64,000 nt of DNA from DASVBE01 sp963770375 (GTDB taxonomy: Bacteria; Actinomycetota; Actinomycetes; Streptosporangiales; Streptosporangiaceae): contig CAVYPM010000013.1 of NCBI GenBank assembly GCA_963770375.1, positions 1 through 64,000 of the forward strand. Direction: 5' to 3'. The first letter of the stretch is position 1; each line of letters starts with the position of its first letter. Under the pieces are notes generated by a model. It made no database searches, was not told where the DNA came from, and saw only the letters and a program-made list of their open reading frames with translations. Made by a program: the position numbers and the translations under genes. Below, piece by piece: positions 17,693-24,918 of the stretch.

Positions 17693-19588
17693 GTGCCCGG
17701 CAGTCCCACCTTCACCACCCGCCCCCAGCTGGCCGGAACGTTCGGCATGGTGGCCTCGACGCACTGGCTCGCGTCCGCGGCCGGCCTGGCGGTCCTGGAG
17801 AAGGGCGGCAACGCGTTCGACGCCGCGGTGGCTACCGGCCTGGTGCTCCAGGTGGTCGAGCCGCACCTGAACGGGCCCGGCGGCGAGGTGCCGGTGATCG
17901 GATACGACGCGGCCGGGGACGGGGTGTTCGTGCTCGACGGCCAGGGGGTGGCGCCGGCCGCGGCCACGATCGAGGTGTACACCGCGCTGGGGCTGGACCT
18001 GGTCCCCGGCAACGGCCTGCTGGCGGCGACCGTGCCCGCGGCGTTCGGCACCTGGATGCGGCTGCTCGAGCACGGCCTGCTGCCGTTGCGCGAGGTCATG
18101 GAGTACGCGATCGGCTACGCCAGGGACGGCTACCCGATGCTGGCCACCGCCAGCGCGACGATCGACGCGGTGTCCGGCCTGTTCCGCGACCACTGGCCAA
18201 CCTCGGCCGAGATCTACCTGGACGGCGGGGTGCCTGCACCGGGCGCCCGCTTCACCAACAAGCCGCTGGCCGACTGCTACACCCGCATCCTGGACGAGGC
18301 CGAGGCGGCGGGGCCGGGCCGGGAGGCCCAGATCGAGGCCGCCCGGCGGGCCTGGTACGAGGGCTTCGTGGCCGAGGCCATCGACGCCTACCTGGCTGCC
18401 GCCGAGGTGATGGACATCACCGGCGAGCGCCACCGCGGGCTGCTGACCGGCCAGGACATGGCCTCCTGGCGGTCTTCCGCGGAAGCTCCGGCGACGCTGG
18501 AGTTCGGCGGCCTGACCGTGTGCAAGACCGGGCCGTGGGGCCAGGGCCCGGTGTTCCTGCAGCAGCTTGCCCTGCTCCGCGGGTTCGACCTGGCCGCGAT
18601 GGGGGCCGGCAGCACGGACCTGGTGCACACCGTGACCGAGTGCGCCAAGCTCGCCTTCGCCGACCGTGAGGCCTGGTACGGCGACCCGCGGCAGACCAGC
18701 GTGCCGCTGGAGGAGCTGCTGTCGGCCGGGTACGCGGATCAGCGGCGCGCGCTGGTCGGCCCGGAGGCGTCCGCCGACCTGCGGCCCGGTGCGCCGGCCG
18801 GGGTCATGCCGGGGCTGCCCGGCTACGCGCTGGCCGGGTTCCCGGTCGCCGACCCGGCTCTGGGCTTCTTCCGTCCCGACGGCCGCACGCTGGCGCGCGC
18901 GGGCGGCGGCGGGCTCGGCGACCCCACGCTGGGCGGGACGCTGCCCGCGGCCGCGGCCCCGGCCGTCCGCGGCCCGGCCCCCCGTGGCCGCGCGCCCGAG
19001 CTCGGCCCGGGCGACACCTGCCACCTGGACGTCGCGGACCGGTTCGGCAACATGGTCTCGGCCACCCCGAGCGGCGGCTGGCTGCAGAGCTCCCCGGTCA
19101 TCCCCGGGCTCGGGTTCTGCCTCGGCAGCCGCGCCCAGATGTTCGCGCTCACCCCGGGCTTCGCCAGCTCACTGGCCCCGGGCCGGCGCCCGCGGACCAC
19201 GCTGTCACCGAGCCTGGCGCTGCGCGGCGGCGAGCCGTACCTGGCCTTCGGCACGCCCGGCGGGGATCAGCAGGACCAGTGGACGATGGGGTTCTTCCTG
19301 AACCACGCGGTGTTCGGGATGAACCTGCAGGAGGCCATCGACGCCCCGGCCTACCACACCGACCATTTCCCGTCCTCGTTCTACCCGCGCGGGTCCGTGC
19401 CCCGGTCGCTGTCCGCCGAGGAGCGGGTCGGCGGGCACGTGCTCGCCCAGCTGCGGCAGCGCGGGCACGATGTGGAGGTCAGGCCGCCGTGGTCGCTGGG
19501 CCGGATCAGCGCGGTGTCCAGGGACGGCGGGTTCCTGTACGCCGCCGCCAACCCGCGCGGGATGCAGGGTTACGCGGCCGGCCGCTGA
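17693..19588 (+). CDS. gamma-glutamyltransferase family protein
   Basis: The 631-residue protein has the family N-terminus (GMVASTHWLASAAGLAVLEKGGNAFDAAVA) and the autocleavage region GDTCHLDVADRFGNMVS, where the threonine would become the nucleophile of the small subunit. Downstream SPSLALRGGEPYLAFGTPGGDQQ is the oxyanion and C-terminal signature. Family members split or transfer gamma-glutamyl groups of glutathione or related amides; this subgroup lacks an obvious signal peptide and may act inside the cell. An extended Ala/Pro-rich loop precedes the threonine. GTG at 17693 follows AGGAGG. It stands alone between a divergent and a convergent neighbour. Confidence 0.9.
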   Translation: MPGSPTFTTRPQLAGTFGMVASTHWLASAAGLAVLEKGGNAFDAAVATGLVLQVVEPHLNGPGGEVPVIGYDAAGDGVFVLDGQGVAPAAATIEVYTALGLDLVPGNGLLAATVPAAFGTWMRLLEHGLLPLREVMEYAIGYARDGYPMLATASATIDAVSGLFRDHWPTSAEIYLDGGVPAPGARFTNKPLADCYTRILDEAEAAGPGREAQIEAARRAWYEGFVAEAIDAYLAAAEVMDITGERHRGLLTGQDMASWRSSAEAPATLEFGGLTVCKTGPWGQGPVFLQQLALLRGFDLAAMGAGSTDLVHTVTECAKLAFADREAWYGDPRQTSVPLEELLSAGYADQRRALVGPEASADLRPGAPAGVMPGLPGYALAGFPVADPALGFFRPDGRTLARAGGGGLGDPTLGGTLPAAAAPAVRGPAPRGRAPELGPGDTCHLDVADRFGNMVSATPSGGWLQSSPVIPGLGFCLGSRAQMFALTPGFASSLAPGRRPRTTLSPSLALRGGEPYLAFGTPGGDQQDQWTMGFFLNHAVFGMNLQEAIDAPAYHTDHFPSSFYPRGSVPRSLSAEERVGGHVLAQLRQRGHDVEVRPPWSLGRISAVSRDGGFLYAAANPRGMQGYAAGR

Positions 19589-19618
19589 CCACCCGCCGCA
19601 GAAAGACCGGCACCGAAC

Positions 19619-19641
19619 GGCCGGCCGCCCAGCGGCCGGCC
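19619..19641. terminator. bidirectional hairpin between convergent genes
   Basis: GGCCGGCCGC and GCGGCCGGCC pair perfectly around a CCA loop, in the 62 bases between the stops of the gamma-glutamyltransferase gene and the DUF5753 regulator gene. Confidence 0.75.
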
Positions 19642-19650
19642 CCGGCCCGG

Positions 19651-20559
19651 CTACAGCTTGACGCCCAGCACGTTCGCGATCATCTCCATGCTCTGCTGCG
19701 CGGGCAGCGCGGACACGCAGAGCCGGTCCATGACCTCGATGTAGTGCTCGACTGCCTCCCGCCGGTCCAGGTACAGCGCGCTGGTCAGCTGCTCCAGGTA
19801 CACGATGTCGGGCAGGTCGGGCTCGGCGAACCGGAGGATGCTGAACGGCCCGCCGGCCGCGGCGTGCCCGCCCACCCTGAACGGCAGGACCTGCAGGGTG
19901 ATCCCCGGCCGCTGCGCGCAGGCCAGCAGGTGCCTGAGCTGGCCGCGCATGACGTCCGGGCGGCCGACCGGGCGGCGCAGCACCGCCTCGTCGAGCACCA
20001 CCCACAGGTGCGGGGCCCGCGGGCTGTCCAGCAGCGCCTGGCGGGCCATCCGCAGGCTGACCCGGCGGTCGATCTCGGCGCCGTCCGCGCCGCCGTGCCC
20101 GAGGAGGGTGACCGCCCGGGCGTACTCCGGCGTCTGGAGCAGGCCCGGCACGAACTGGAGCTCGTAGGCCCGGATCCGGCTGGCAGCCTCCTCGAGCCCG
20201 ACGTAGGCCTCGAACCAGCCCTCGAGCACGTCGGAGTAGTCGTGCCACCAGCCCTGGGCGTTGGCCCGCTTGGCCAGCGCCCGCAGGGCCTCGATCTCAG
20301 CCCGGCCGTTAACCCCGTACAGGGCCAGCAGGTCGGTGAGGTCCCGGTCCTTGAAGCCGACCCGGCCAAGCTCCAGACGGCTCATCTTCGAGTGCGAGGC
20401 GCGGATCTGCCGGCCCGCATCCTCCAGCGAGATGTGCTTGGCCTCGCGCAGCTTGCGCAGCTGCGCGCCGAGCAGCAGGCGCAGAACCGTGGGCCCGGCA
20501 TCGCCCGGGGGCTCAGTGAAATCCCGGAGCAGGCCGCCGCCCGGTTCCCCTGACACCAT
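19651..20559 (-). CDS. helix-turn-helix regulator with DUF5753 (Scr1-type)
   Basis: Residues 25-85 form an Xre-like helix-turn-helix (LGAQLRKLREAKHISLEDAGRQI, SHSKMSRLELG). The rest is the DUF5753 sensor-like domain, seen in YELQFVPGLLQTPEYARAV and the C-terminal LTSALYLDRREAVEHY. These proteins are abundant in streptomycetes, where they pair with DUF397 proteins and sometimes RsbW-like ATPases in developmental control. I start at ATG 20559 (MVSGEPGG). DUF397 lies just upstream on the same strand (76-base gap), the reverse of the commoner order. Confidence 0.9.
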   Translation of the reverse strand: MVSGEPGGGLLRDFTEPPGDAGPTVLRLLLGAQLRKLREAKHISLEDAGRQIRASHSKMSRLELGRVGFKDRDLTDLLALYGVNGRAEIEALRALAKRANAQGWWHDYSDVLEGWFEAYVGLEEAASRIRAYELQFVPGLLQTPEYARAVTLLGHGGADGAEIDRRVSLRMARQALLDSPRAPHLWVVLDEAVLRRPVGRPDVMRGQLRHLLACAQRPGITLQVLPFRVGGHAAAGGPFSILRFAEPDLPDIVYLEQLTSALYLDRREAVEHYIEVMDRLCVSALPAQQSMEMIANVLGVKL

Positions 20560-20634
20560 GTGCCCTCCCCAGAACACCAGACCCCGGCAGTCTGCCATGC
20601 CGGGAACCCGCGGCGCCAGACGGCATTCCGCCTC

Positions 20635-20871
20635 TTAGCCGGGTACTTCGCCAAAATCGCCGGCCTGGGCGCCGGTAATGAACGCGTCCCATTCCTCGGT
20701 GGTGAAAACCAGCGCGGGTCCATCCGGGTGCCGGGAGTTACGCATGGCGACGGCCTGGCGGCCGAGCCTGGCCACTTCGACGCAGTTACCGCTGGGGTTG
20801 CTGCGCTGGCTCTTACGCCAGACAGCCTTGCTCAGCGCGGCGGCGAGGTCCTCGATGTCGGCGGGGTTCAC
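20635..20871 (-). CDS. DUF397 domain protein
   Basis: This 78-residue protein has the DUF397 hallmarks WRKSQRSNPSGNCVEVA, MRNSRHPDGPALVFTTEEWDAFITGAQAGDF. DUF397 proteins act with DUF5753 helix-turn-helix regulators in actinobacteria; the domain may be a ligand of the regulator, as antitoxin/toxin-like partners. It is transcribed ahead of the regulator gene and diverges from an RsbW-like ATPase gene across only 37 bases that hold an inverted repeat of TGAATTC. Confidence 0.93.
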   Translation of the reverse strand: MNPADIEDLAAALSKAVWRKSQRSNPSGNCVEVARLGRQAVAMRNSRHPDGPALVFTTEEWDAFITGAQAGDFGEVPG

Positions 20872-20887
20872 ATCGTTTCCCTTCGGT

Positions 20888-20905
20888 TGAATTCAGCAGA
20901 ATTCA
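20888..20905. promoter_or_regulatory. TGAATTC inverted repeat between divergent genes
   Basis: TGAATTC, a four-base spacer AGCA and GAATTCA make an 18-bp dyad that fills the short gap between the DUF397 start and the first possible start of the ATPase gene. It is well placed to control both, possibly as an operator of the DUF5753 regulator. Confidence 0.5.
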
Positions 20906-20908
20906 CTG

Positions 20909-21763
20909 GTGACGGCCCCGGGGGGCGGGAATGGCCGTCGCGCCGGGCCCGGGCCCCCCGGCCCCGGCGTGTTCGGCAACGGCAGTAATTTGTCAATGCA
21001 CGTGCATCAGCACTTGCACTTGCACATCCTGACTGGCATCGTAGCGGAGGTGCGGGCCGTCCCGCCCGCGCACTCCGCGTCAGGCCCTGGGATTTCACCA
21101 CATGCACCGAGGACAGCAGGCCGCACCAGCGGGCGCGCGCCTGATGGCGGTCTCGCGCGCCTTGACGGCGGATTTGCGCTAGGGGAATCCGCCATCCCGC
21201 CCGGACTCCTGCCGCTGCCGGTCGCCGGGCCACCAGGCCGGGCGCTGCCGAGCGCGGCGGCCGAGCCGGCTACCCCCCACGCGGCGCGCGAGTTCACCCG
21301 CGAGGTGCTCCGCCAGTGGGATCTGTGCGTGATCTACCCGGACGCGGCTGTGGTGGTGTCCGAGCTGGTCACGAACGCGCTGTGCTACGGAGCCCGGGTG
21401 GCCGCGCCGCCGCCGGACAGCGACCGCGGCCCGGTCGACCTGACCCTGTGGCAGCGCGCCAGCTACCTGATCTGCGTGGTGGCCGACGGCAGCCCGGAGC
21501 CGCCGGTGCTCCAGCCGGTCGACCCCACCGCGGAGGCCGGCCGGGGCCTGCAGGTCGTGCAGGCACTGAGCAGCAGCTGGGGCTGGACCATGCTGGGCGG
21601 CCGGCAGAAGGCCGTGTGGGCCGCGCTGAGCCTGGTCGGCAGTCGCGGCGGCCCGGCCTGGCCCGAGGCCGCGCACCCGGCCGTGTTATCGATCGTCCCC
21701 CGGCCGGGACCGGCCGGAGAAGCCGGGGGGCAGGGCGGCCGCCAGGGCGGGGCAGGCGGCTAG
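20909..21763 (+). CDS. RsbW-like ATP-binding protein (HATPase_c_2)
   Basis: The C-terminal 150 residues are an anti-sigma-factor type histidine-kinase-like ATPase: AREFTREVLRQWDL, then the N box VVVSELVTNALCYG and the G box AGRGLQVVQALSSSWGW. Such proteins bind or phosphorylate anti-sigma antagonists, or act in DUF397/DUF5753 clusters. The start is uncertain: GTG at 20909 gives a 110-residue N-terminal region that includes an alternating-histidine run (MHVHQHLHLHI), but this region also contains a palindrome and may be a leader. GTG at 21050 is an alternative. A C-terminal glycine-rich tail follows the domain. Confidence 0.8.
   Translation: MTAPGGGNGRRAGPGPPGPGVFGNGSNLSMHVHQHLHLHILTGIVAEVRAVPPAHSASGPGISPHAPRTAGRTSGRAPDGGLARLDGGFALGESAIPPGLLPLPVAGPPGRALPSAAAEPATPHAAREFTREVLRQWDLCVIYPDAAVVVSELVTNALCYGARVAAPPPDSDRGPVDLTLWQRASYLICVVADGSPEPPVLQPVDPTAEAGRGLQVVQALSSSWGWTMLGGRQKAVWAALSLVGSRGGPAWPEAAHPAVLSIVPRPGPAGEAGGQGGRQGGAGG
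20996..21007. promoter_or_regulatory. 12-bp palindrome ATGCACGTGCAT
   Basis: A perfect palindrome is followed at once by two copies of CACTTG and by TTGCAC repeats, in an AT-richer patch preceded by TTGTCA. It may be an operator if the ATPase gene starts downstream, or it may simply encode the histidine run. Confidence 0.35.
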
Positions 21764-21765
21764 GA

Positions 21766-21805
21766 CGGTAGGCGGGCAGGCGGCCGGACGCTTGCCCGCC
21801 TACCG
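21766..21805. terminator. 13-bp stem hairpin between convergent genes
   Basis: CGGTAGGCGGGCA pairs perfectly with TGCCCGCCTACCG across a 14-base loop. It begins three bases after the ATPase stop and faces the MBL gene stop, so it can serve both transcripts. Confidence 0.75.
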
Positions 21806-21872
21806 GGGGGACTGCCGGGGCGGGCGCGGGCTCAGGCCGGCGCCCGCGCTGGCGGCCCGCGCCGTCAGCCCG

Positions 21873-22478
21873 TCAGCGCGGCGTGCTCTCGCCGGGCCGG
21901 AACGAGGGCCCGTGCCCGGGGATGATGACCTGCGCCACGCCCAGGATCCGCTCCCGGCTGGCCCGCAGCACCTCGCGGTCCGGCGCGAACGGGTCGTCGG
22001 CCGGCCCCTCGGCGCCCCACCAGGCGTGCGTGCACACGTGGACGCCGTCCGGGGTCGCCGCCAGCGTGCTGATGTCCTCCGGGGTGTGCCCGGGGGAGCG
22101 GATCAGCTGCACCGACGGGCTCAGCTGGGCCCCCTCGGCATCCCTGTCGGTCCACTTGTCGTCCAGGTAGACGGCCCAGTGGTCGTGGATCCTGGCCGCC
22201 GGGAACAGCGCGGCGTTGACCGTGTGGTCCGGGTGATGATGGCTGAACACCAGATCGGTGACGTCGCCGGGACCGGGTCCGTGCCCGGCCAGCGCGGCCA
22301 GCAGCCGCTCCCGCGAGGGCACCATGCCCGGGTCCACGATGATCACCGCGTCGCCGTCAACGATGAGGGTGACCGTGCTGGCCACCGCGCTGCTGTCGCC
22401 TGCGTCCCGGGCGTAGCCCTCCTGCAGGATGTGCACCTGCGCCGAGCCGGTCGCCGGGAACCCGAAGTCGTCTGCCAC
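21873..22478 (-). CDS. MBL-fold metallo-hydrolase
   Basis: The metallo-beta-lactamase fold is shown by IIVDPGMVPSRERLL, the metal motif FSHHHPDHT, the second histidine in IRSPGHTPEDIS, the bridging region HVCTHAWWG and the last histidine in IIPGHGPSF. Length (about 201 residues) fits small MBL hydrolases that act on thioesters, lactones or RNA; the substrate is not evident. I start at GTG 22478 (VADDFGFPATG). This start lies 136 bases inside the 3' end of the HhH-GPD gene, an overlap that is unusually long. Confidence 0.85.
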   Translation of the reverse strand: MADDFGFPATGSAQVHILQEGYARDAGDSSAVASTVTLIVDGDAVIIVDPGMVPSRERLLAALAGHGPGPGDVTDLVFSHHHPDHTVNAALFPAARIHDHWAVYLDDKWTDRDAEGAQLSPSVQLIRSPGHTPEDISTLAATPDGVHVCTHAWWGAEGPADDPFAPDREVLRASRERILGVAQVIIPGHGPSFRPGESTPR

Positions 22479-23083
22479 GCGCCGATTTCCGCCCGCCTGG
22501 CCTGCGGCAGGCGCCCGGCCGCCTTGGCCGCGGCCTTGCGCTCCTTCTTGAACGCCCGGACCTGGGCCAGCGAGGTCTCGTCGGTGATGTCGGCCACCGA
22601 GTACCTGGAGCCCTCCGCGCCGAACGGGCCCGCCGCCGCGCGCCACCCCGGCGGCTGGACGCCCAGCTGCTTGCCCAGCATCGCGATCATGATCTGCGCC
22701 TTGTAGGTGCCGAACCCGGGCAGCCCGGACAGCCGGGCCAGCAGCTCCTCGCCGGAGCCCGCATCGGCCCAGATCCGGCCCGCGTCACCGTCGTACTCGT
22801 CCGCGACCACCCGGGCCACCGCCTGCACCCGGGCCGCCATCGCCCGCGGGAACCGGTGCAGCGCGGGCCGCTCGCTGAACACCGCGGCCAGCTCCTCGGG
22901 CGGGAAATCGGCCAGCTCGGCCGCGGTCGGCTCGTGGCCGAGCCGGTCCACCAGCACCTGCGGGGAGCTGAACGCCTTCTCCAGCGGCACCTGCTGGTCC
23001 AGCACCAGCGCGATCAGCAGAGCCAGCGGGCTGCGGGTCAGCAGCTCGTTGGCACGCGCCTCGATTGGCAGGCTGATAGGCAT
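22343..23083 (-). CDS. HhH-GPD type base-excision repair protein
   Basis: The N-terminal 175 residues resemble the small iron-sulfur-free HhH-GPD proteins of actinobacteria: ALLIALVLDQQVPLEKAF, LHRFPRAMAARVQAVAR and the helix-hairpin-helix ARLSGLPGFGTYKAQIMIAMLGKQ. These resemble DNA glycosylases that remove damaged bases; activity is not proven. The family normally ends soon after KKERKAAAKAA. Here the frame runs on for some 65 arginine-rich residues antifamily in character and overlaps the MBL gene, so a lost stop or a frame error near 22510-22540 is likely. Confidence 0.8.
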   Translation of the reverse strand: MPISLPIEARANELLTRSPLALLIALVLDQQVPLEKAFSSPQVLVDRLGHEPTAAELADFPPEELAAVFSERPALHRFPRAMAARVQAVARVVADEYDGDAGRIWADAGSGEELLARLSGLPGFGTYKAQIMIAMLGKQLGVQPPGWRAAAGPFGAEGSRYSVADITDETSLAQVRAFKKERKAAAKAAGRLPQARRAEIGAWQTTSGSRRPARRRCTSCRRATPGTQATAARWPARSPSSLTATR

Positions 23084-23253
23084 GGCATCCTCCCGTATCG
23101 TGGCCCCTATCCTGCCATCGCGGCTGGCTGCGCCAGCCGGGCCGGGCGGAACTTCCCGGCGCCGCGCGGCGTTACCCAGACGGCGGCCGATGTGGTCTAG
23201 TTAGCTGTCAGGAAGGCGCGGGGCCGGGGGTCCCGCCCGGAGAAGGAGTCCGC

Positions 23254-23445
23254 ATGACGCCCCACATGAAGTACGGCATCGCCGGTGTCGTCATCGGGCT
23301 CATCCTGTTCATCATCAGCCCGTGGCTGGCCATCGCCGTGATCGCGGCCGCGGTGGCCATCCCCGCCGTGCTGTACCTGATGCTCGACCCCTCGCAGCGG
23401 CGCCGGCTGCGCGAGAACCGCAGCCGCCGGCAGATCGGCCGCTAG
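23254..23445 (+). CDS. small two-helix membrane protein
   Basis: A 63-residue protein with two hydrophobic segments (YGIAGVVIGLILFIISPW and LAIAVIAAAVAIPAVLYLML) and a strongly basic C-terminus (RRRLRENRSRRQIGR). ATG at 23254 has AAGGAG at good spacing and the gene ends in a clear hairpin, so I accept it as real. The positive tail should stay in the cytoplasm. No family is recognised; similar short membrane proteins are common in actinobacteria. Confidence 0.75.
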   Translation: MTPHMKYGIAGVVIGLILFIISPWLAIAVIAAAVAIPAVLYLMLDPSQRRRLRENRSRRQIGR

Positions 23446-23469
23446 CCGCCGCGGGCGCCCCGCGGCGGC
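23445..23469. terminator. 11-bp stem hairpin, bidirectional
   Basis: GCCGCCGCGGG and CCCGCGGCGGC pair perfectly around CGC, starting at the last base of the preceding stop codon and ending 23 bases before the stop of the convergent synthase gene. Confidence 0.75.
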
Positions 23470-23491
23470 TAACGGCACCAGTTGAGCGGTA

Positions 23492-24718
23492 TCAGCTGAG
23501 CAGGCCCGGGTACAGCAGCGCGAGCTCGTCCGGGTAGCCGGCGATCAGCCGCAGCTCGTCGTCGGTCAGCGGCTTGCCGGTGGCGGCCGCGCAGACCTGG
23601 ACCAGCCGGAAGATGTCGTCGGCCCGGTCGCCGGGATCGATCCCCAGCTGATCCATGACGTGCCGGAACCCGGCCATCCCGCCGTACTCCCCAGTGAGCA
23701 CGACCCTTCCCTCCCGGGCGAACCAGTCGTCAGGGAACGGGCCCAGCGTGCCGTCGTCGTACAGCTCGTAGTTCTGCCGGTCCTTCAGCGCCCCGTCGGC
23801 GTGGATCCCCGACTCGTGCGCGAACGCGTTCCGCCCGGTGCCGGGCTGGTTCTGCGGCAGCGGCTGGCCGAACGCGTAGCTCGCCCACAGCGCGAACCGC
23901 CGGGCCCAGCTCAGGTCGAGCGCGTCGCCGATGGCCGCGTGCCCGGCCACGCCGAACCCGTGGCTGAAGGCCAGGATGCAGGACAGCAGGTCGGCGTTTC
24001 CTGACCGCTCGCCGATGCCGTTGACGCACGTGTTGACCCACGCGTCGTACCCGGCGTCCAGGTCGCCGAGCGCGCCGGAGACCGAGTTGGCCACCGCCAT
24101 GCCCAGGTCGTTGTGGCAGTGGGTCTCCACCGGCAGGCCGGCCTGGCTGGCCAGCTTGGCGAACCGCTCCCGGATCCGGTACGGCGTGTCGCCGCCGATC
24201 GTGTCGCAGTACCGGACCCGGTCCGCGCCGGCCTCCCGCGCCGCGACCGCGAACTCCAGCAGGAACCCGTCGTCGGTGCGCGACCCGTCCTCCGCGTTCA
24301 CGCCGATCGTCTGCGCCCCGGCGTCCACCGCGGCGCGCACCGCCGCGGTCATCTCGGCGATCACGGACGCCCGGTCCAGCCGGCCGCGGAACTTGTGCTC
24401 GATCATCTGGTCCGACGTGGAGATCGACAGGTTGTAGTGCGTCAGCCCGAGCGGCGCGGCGGCCTCGACGTCCGCCGGGATGGCCCGGCACCAGCCGGAC
24501 AGCCGCAGTGAGCCGAACGCCCCGGCCGCCGCCAGTGCGGTGTTCGCCCGCAGGTAGGGCACCTCGTGGAAGAGGAACGGGAACCCCGCCTCGGACTGGG
24601 CCACGCCGAGCTTGCCCAGATAGAAGTTGATCATCGTCTTGCCGAACTTGGACAGCCCGGTCCTGGCCGTCTGCACTCCGTCCCGGTTCGTGACGTCAAG
24701 GAAGTGGATGGTGGGCAT
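23492..24718 (-). CDS. homocitrate/isopropylmalate synthase-like DRE-TIM enzyme
   Basis: This is a DRE-TIM metallolyase: FLDVTNRDGVQTA holds the Arg-Asp pair, VETHCHNDLGMAVAN the two metal histidines, and NTCVNGIGERSGN the C-terminal barrel signature. Such enzymes condense acetyl-CoA with a 2-oxo acid. The variant DVTNRDGVQT instead of DTTLRDGEQ and the absence of the leucine-binding LeuA C-terminal domain argue against true LeuA. Homocitrate, citramalate or Re-type citrate synthesis are all possible. ATG at 24718 (MPTIHFLDV) has AGGAGAG upstream. It diverges from an HTH-citrate synthase across 200 bases with operator-like sequence. Confidence 0.85.
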   Translation of the reverse strand: MPTIHFLDVTNRDGVQTARTGLSKFGKTMINFYLGKLGVAQSEAGFPFLFHEVPYLRANTALAAAGAFGSLRLSGWCRAIPADVEAAAPLGLTHYNLSISTSDQMIEHKFRGRLDRASVIAEMTAAVRAAVDAGAQTIGVNAEDGSRTDDGFLLEFAVAAREAGADRVRYCDTIGGDTPYRIRERFAKLASQAGLPVETHCHNDLGMAVANSVSGALGDLDAGYDAWVNTCVNGIGERSGNADLLSCILAFSHGFGVAGHAAIGDALDLSWARRFALWASYAFGQPLPQNQPGTGRNAFAHESGIHADGALKDRQNYELYDDGTLGPFPDDWFAREGRVVLTGEYGGMAGFRHVMDQLGIDPGDRADDIFRLVQVCAAATGKPLTDDELRLIAGYPDELALLYPGLLS

Positions 24719-24783
24719 GTGCTTTCTCTCTCCTGGCTCGCCTCGGCCCGGCCCCCCGGAACCCCCTGCGGCCTCACCGCTCA

Positions 24784-24829
24784 TCGTCAATGGTGATCGA
24801 CTCTGTCGTCAATGTTGATTAAAATCAAC
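24784..24829. promoter_or_regulatory. direct repeats plus palindrome between divergent synthase genes
   Basis: TCGTCAATGGTGAT at 24784 is repeated as TCGTCAATGTTGATT at 24806, 22 bases or about two turns away. The second copy runs into the palindrome GTTGATT-AA-AATCAAC at 24814-24829. The patch is AT-rich in a GC-rich region and lies upstream of both genes. Confidence 0.6.
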
Positions 24830-24918
24830 GGTATACGGCAGCCGGGGACCACCCCCGCGTCCCGGCCGCACCCGGCCGGGACGGCGGGCCGGCCGGACGA
24901 CAGGGGCGGTGGGCACGC

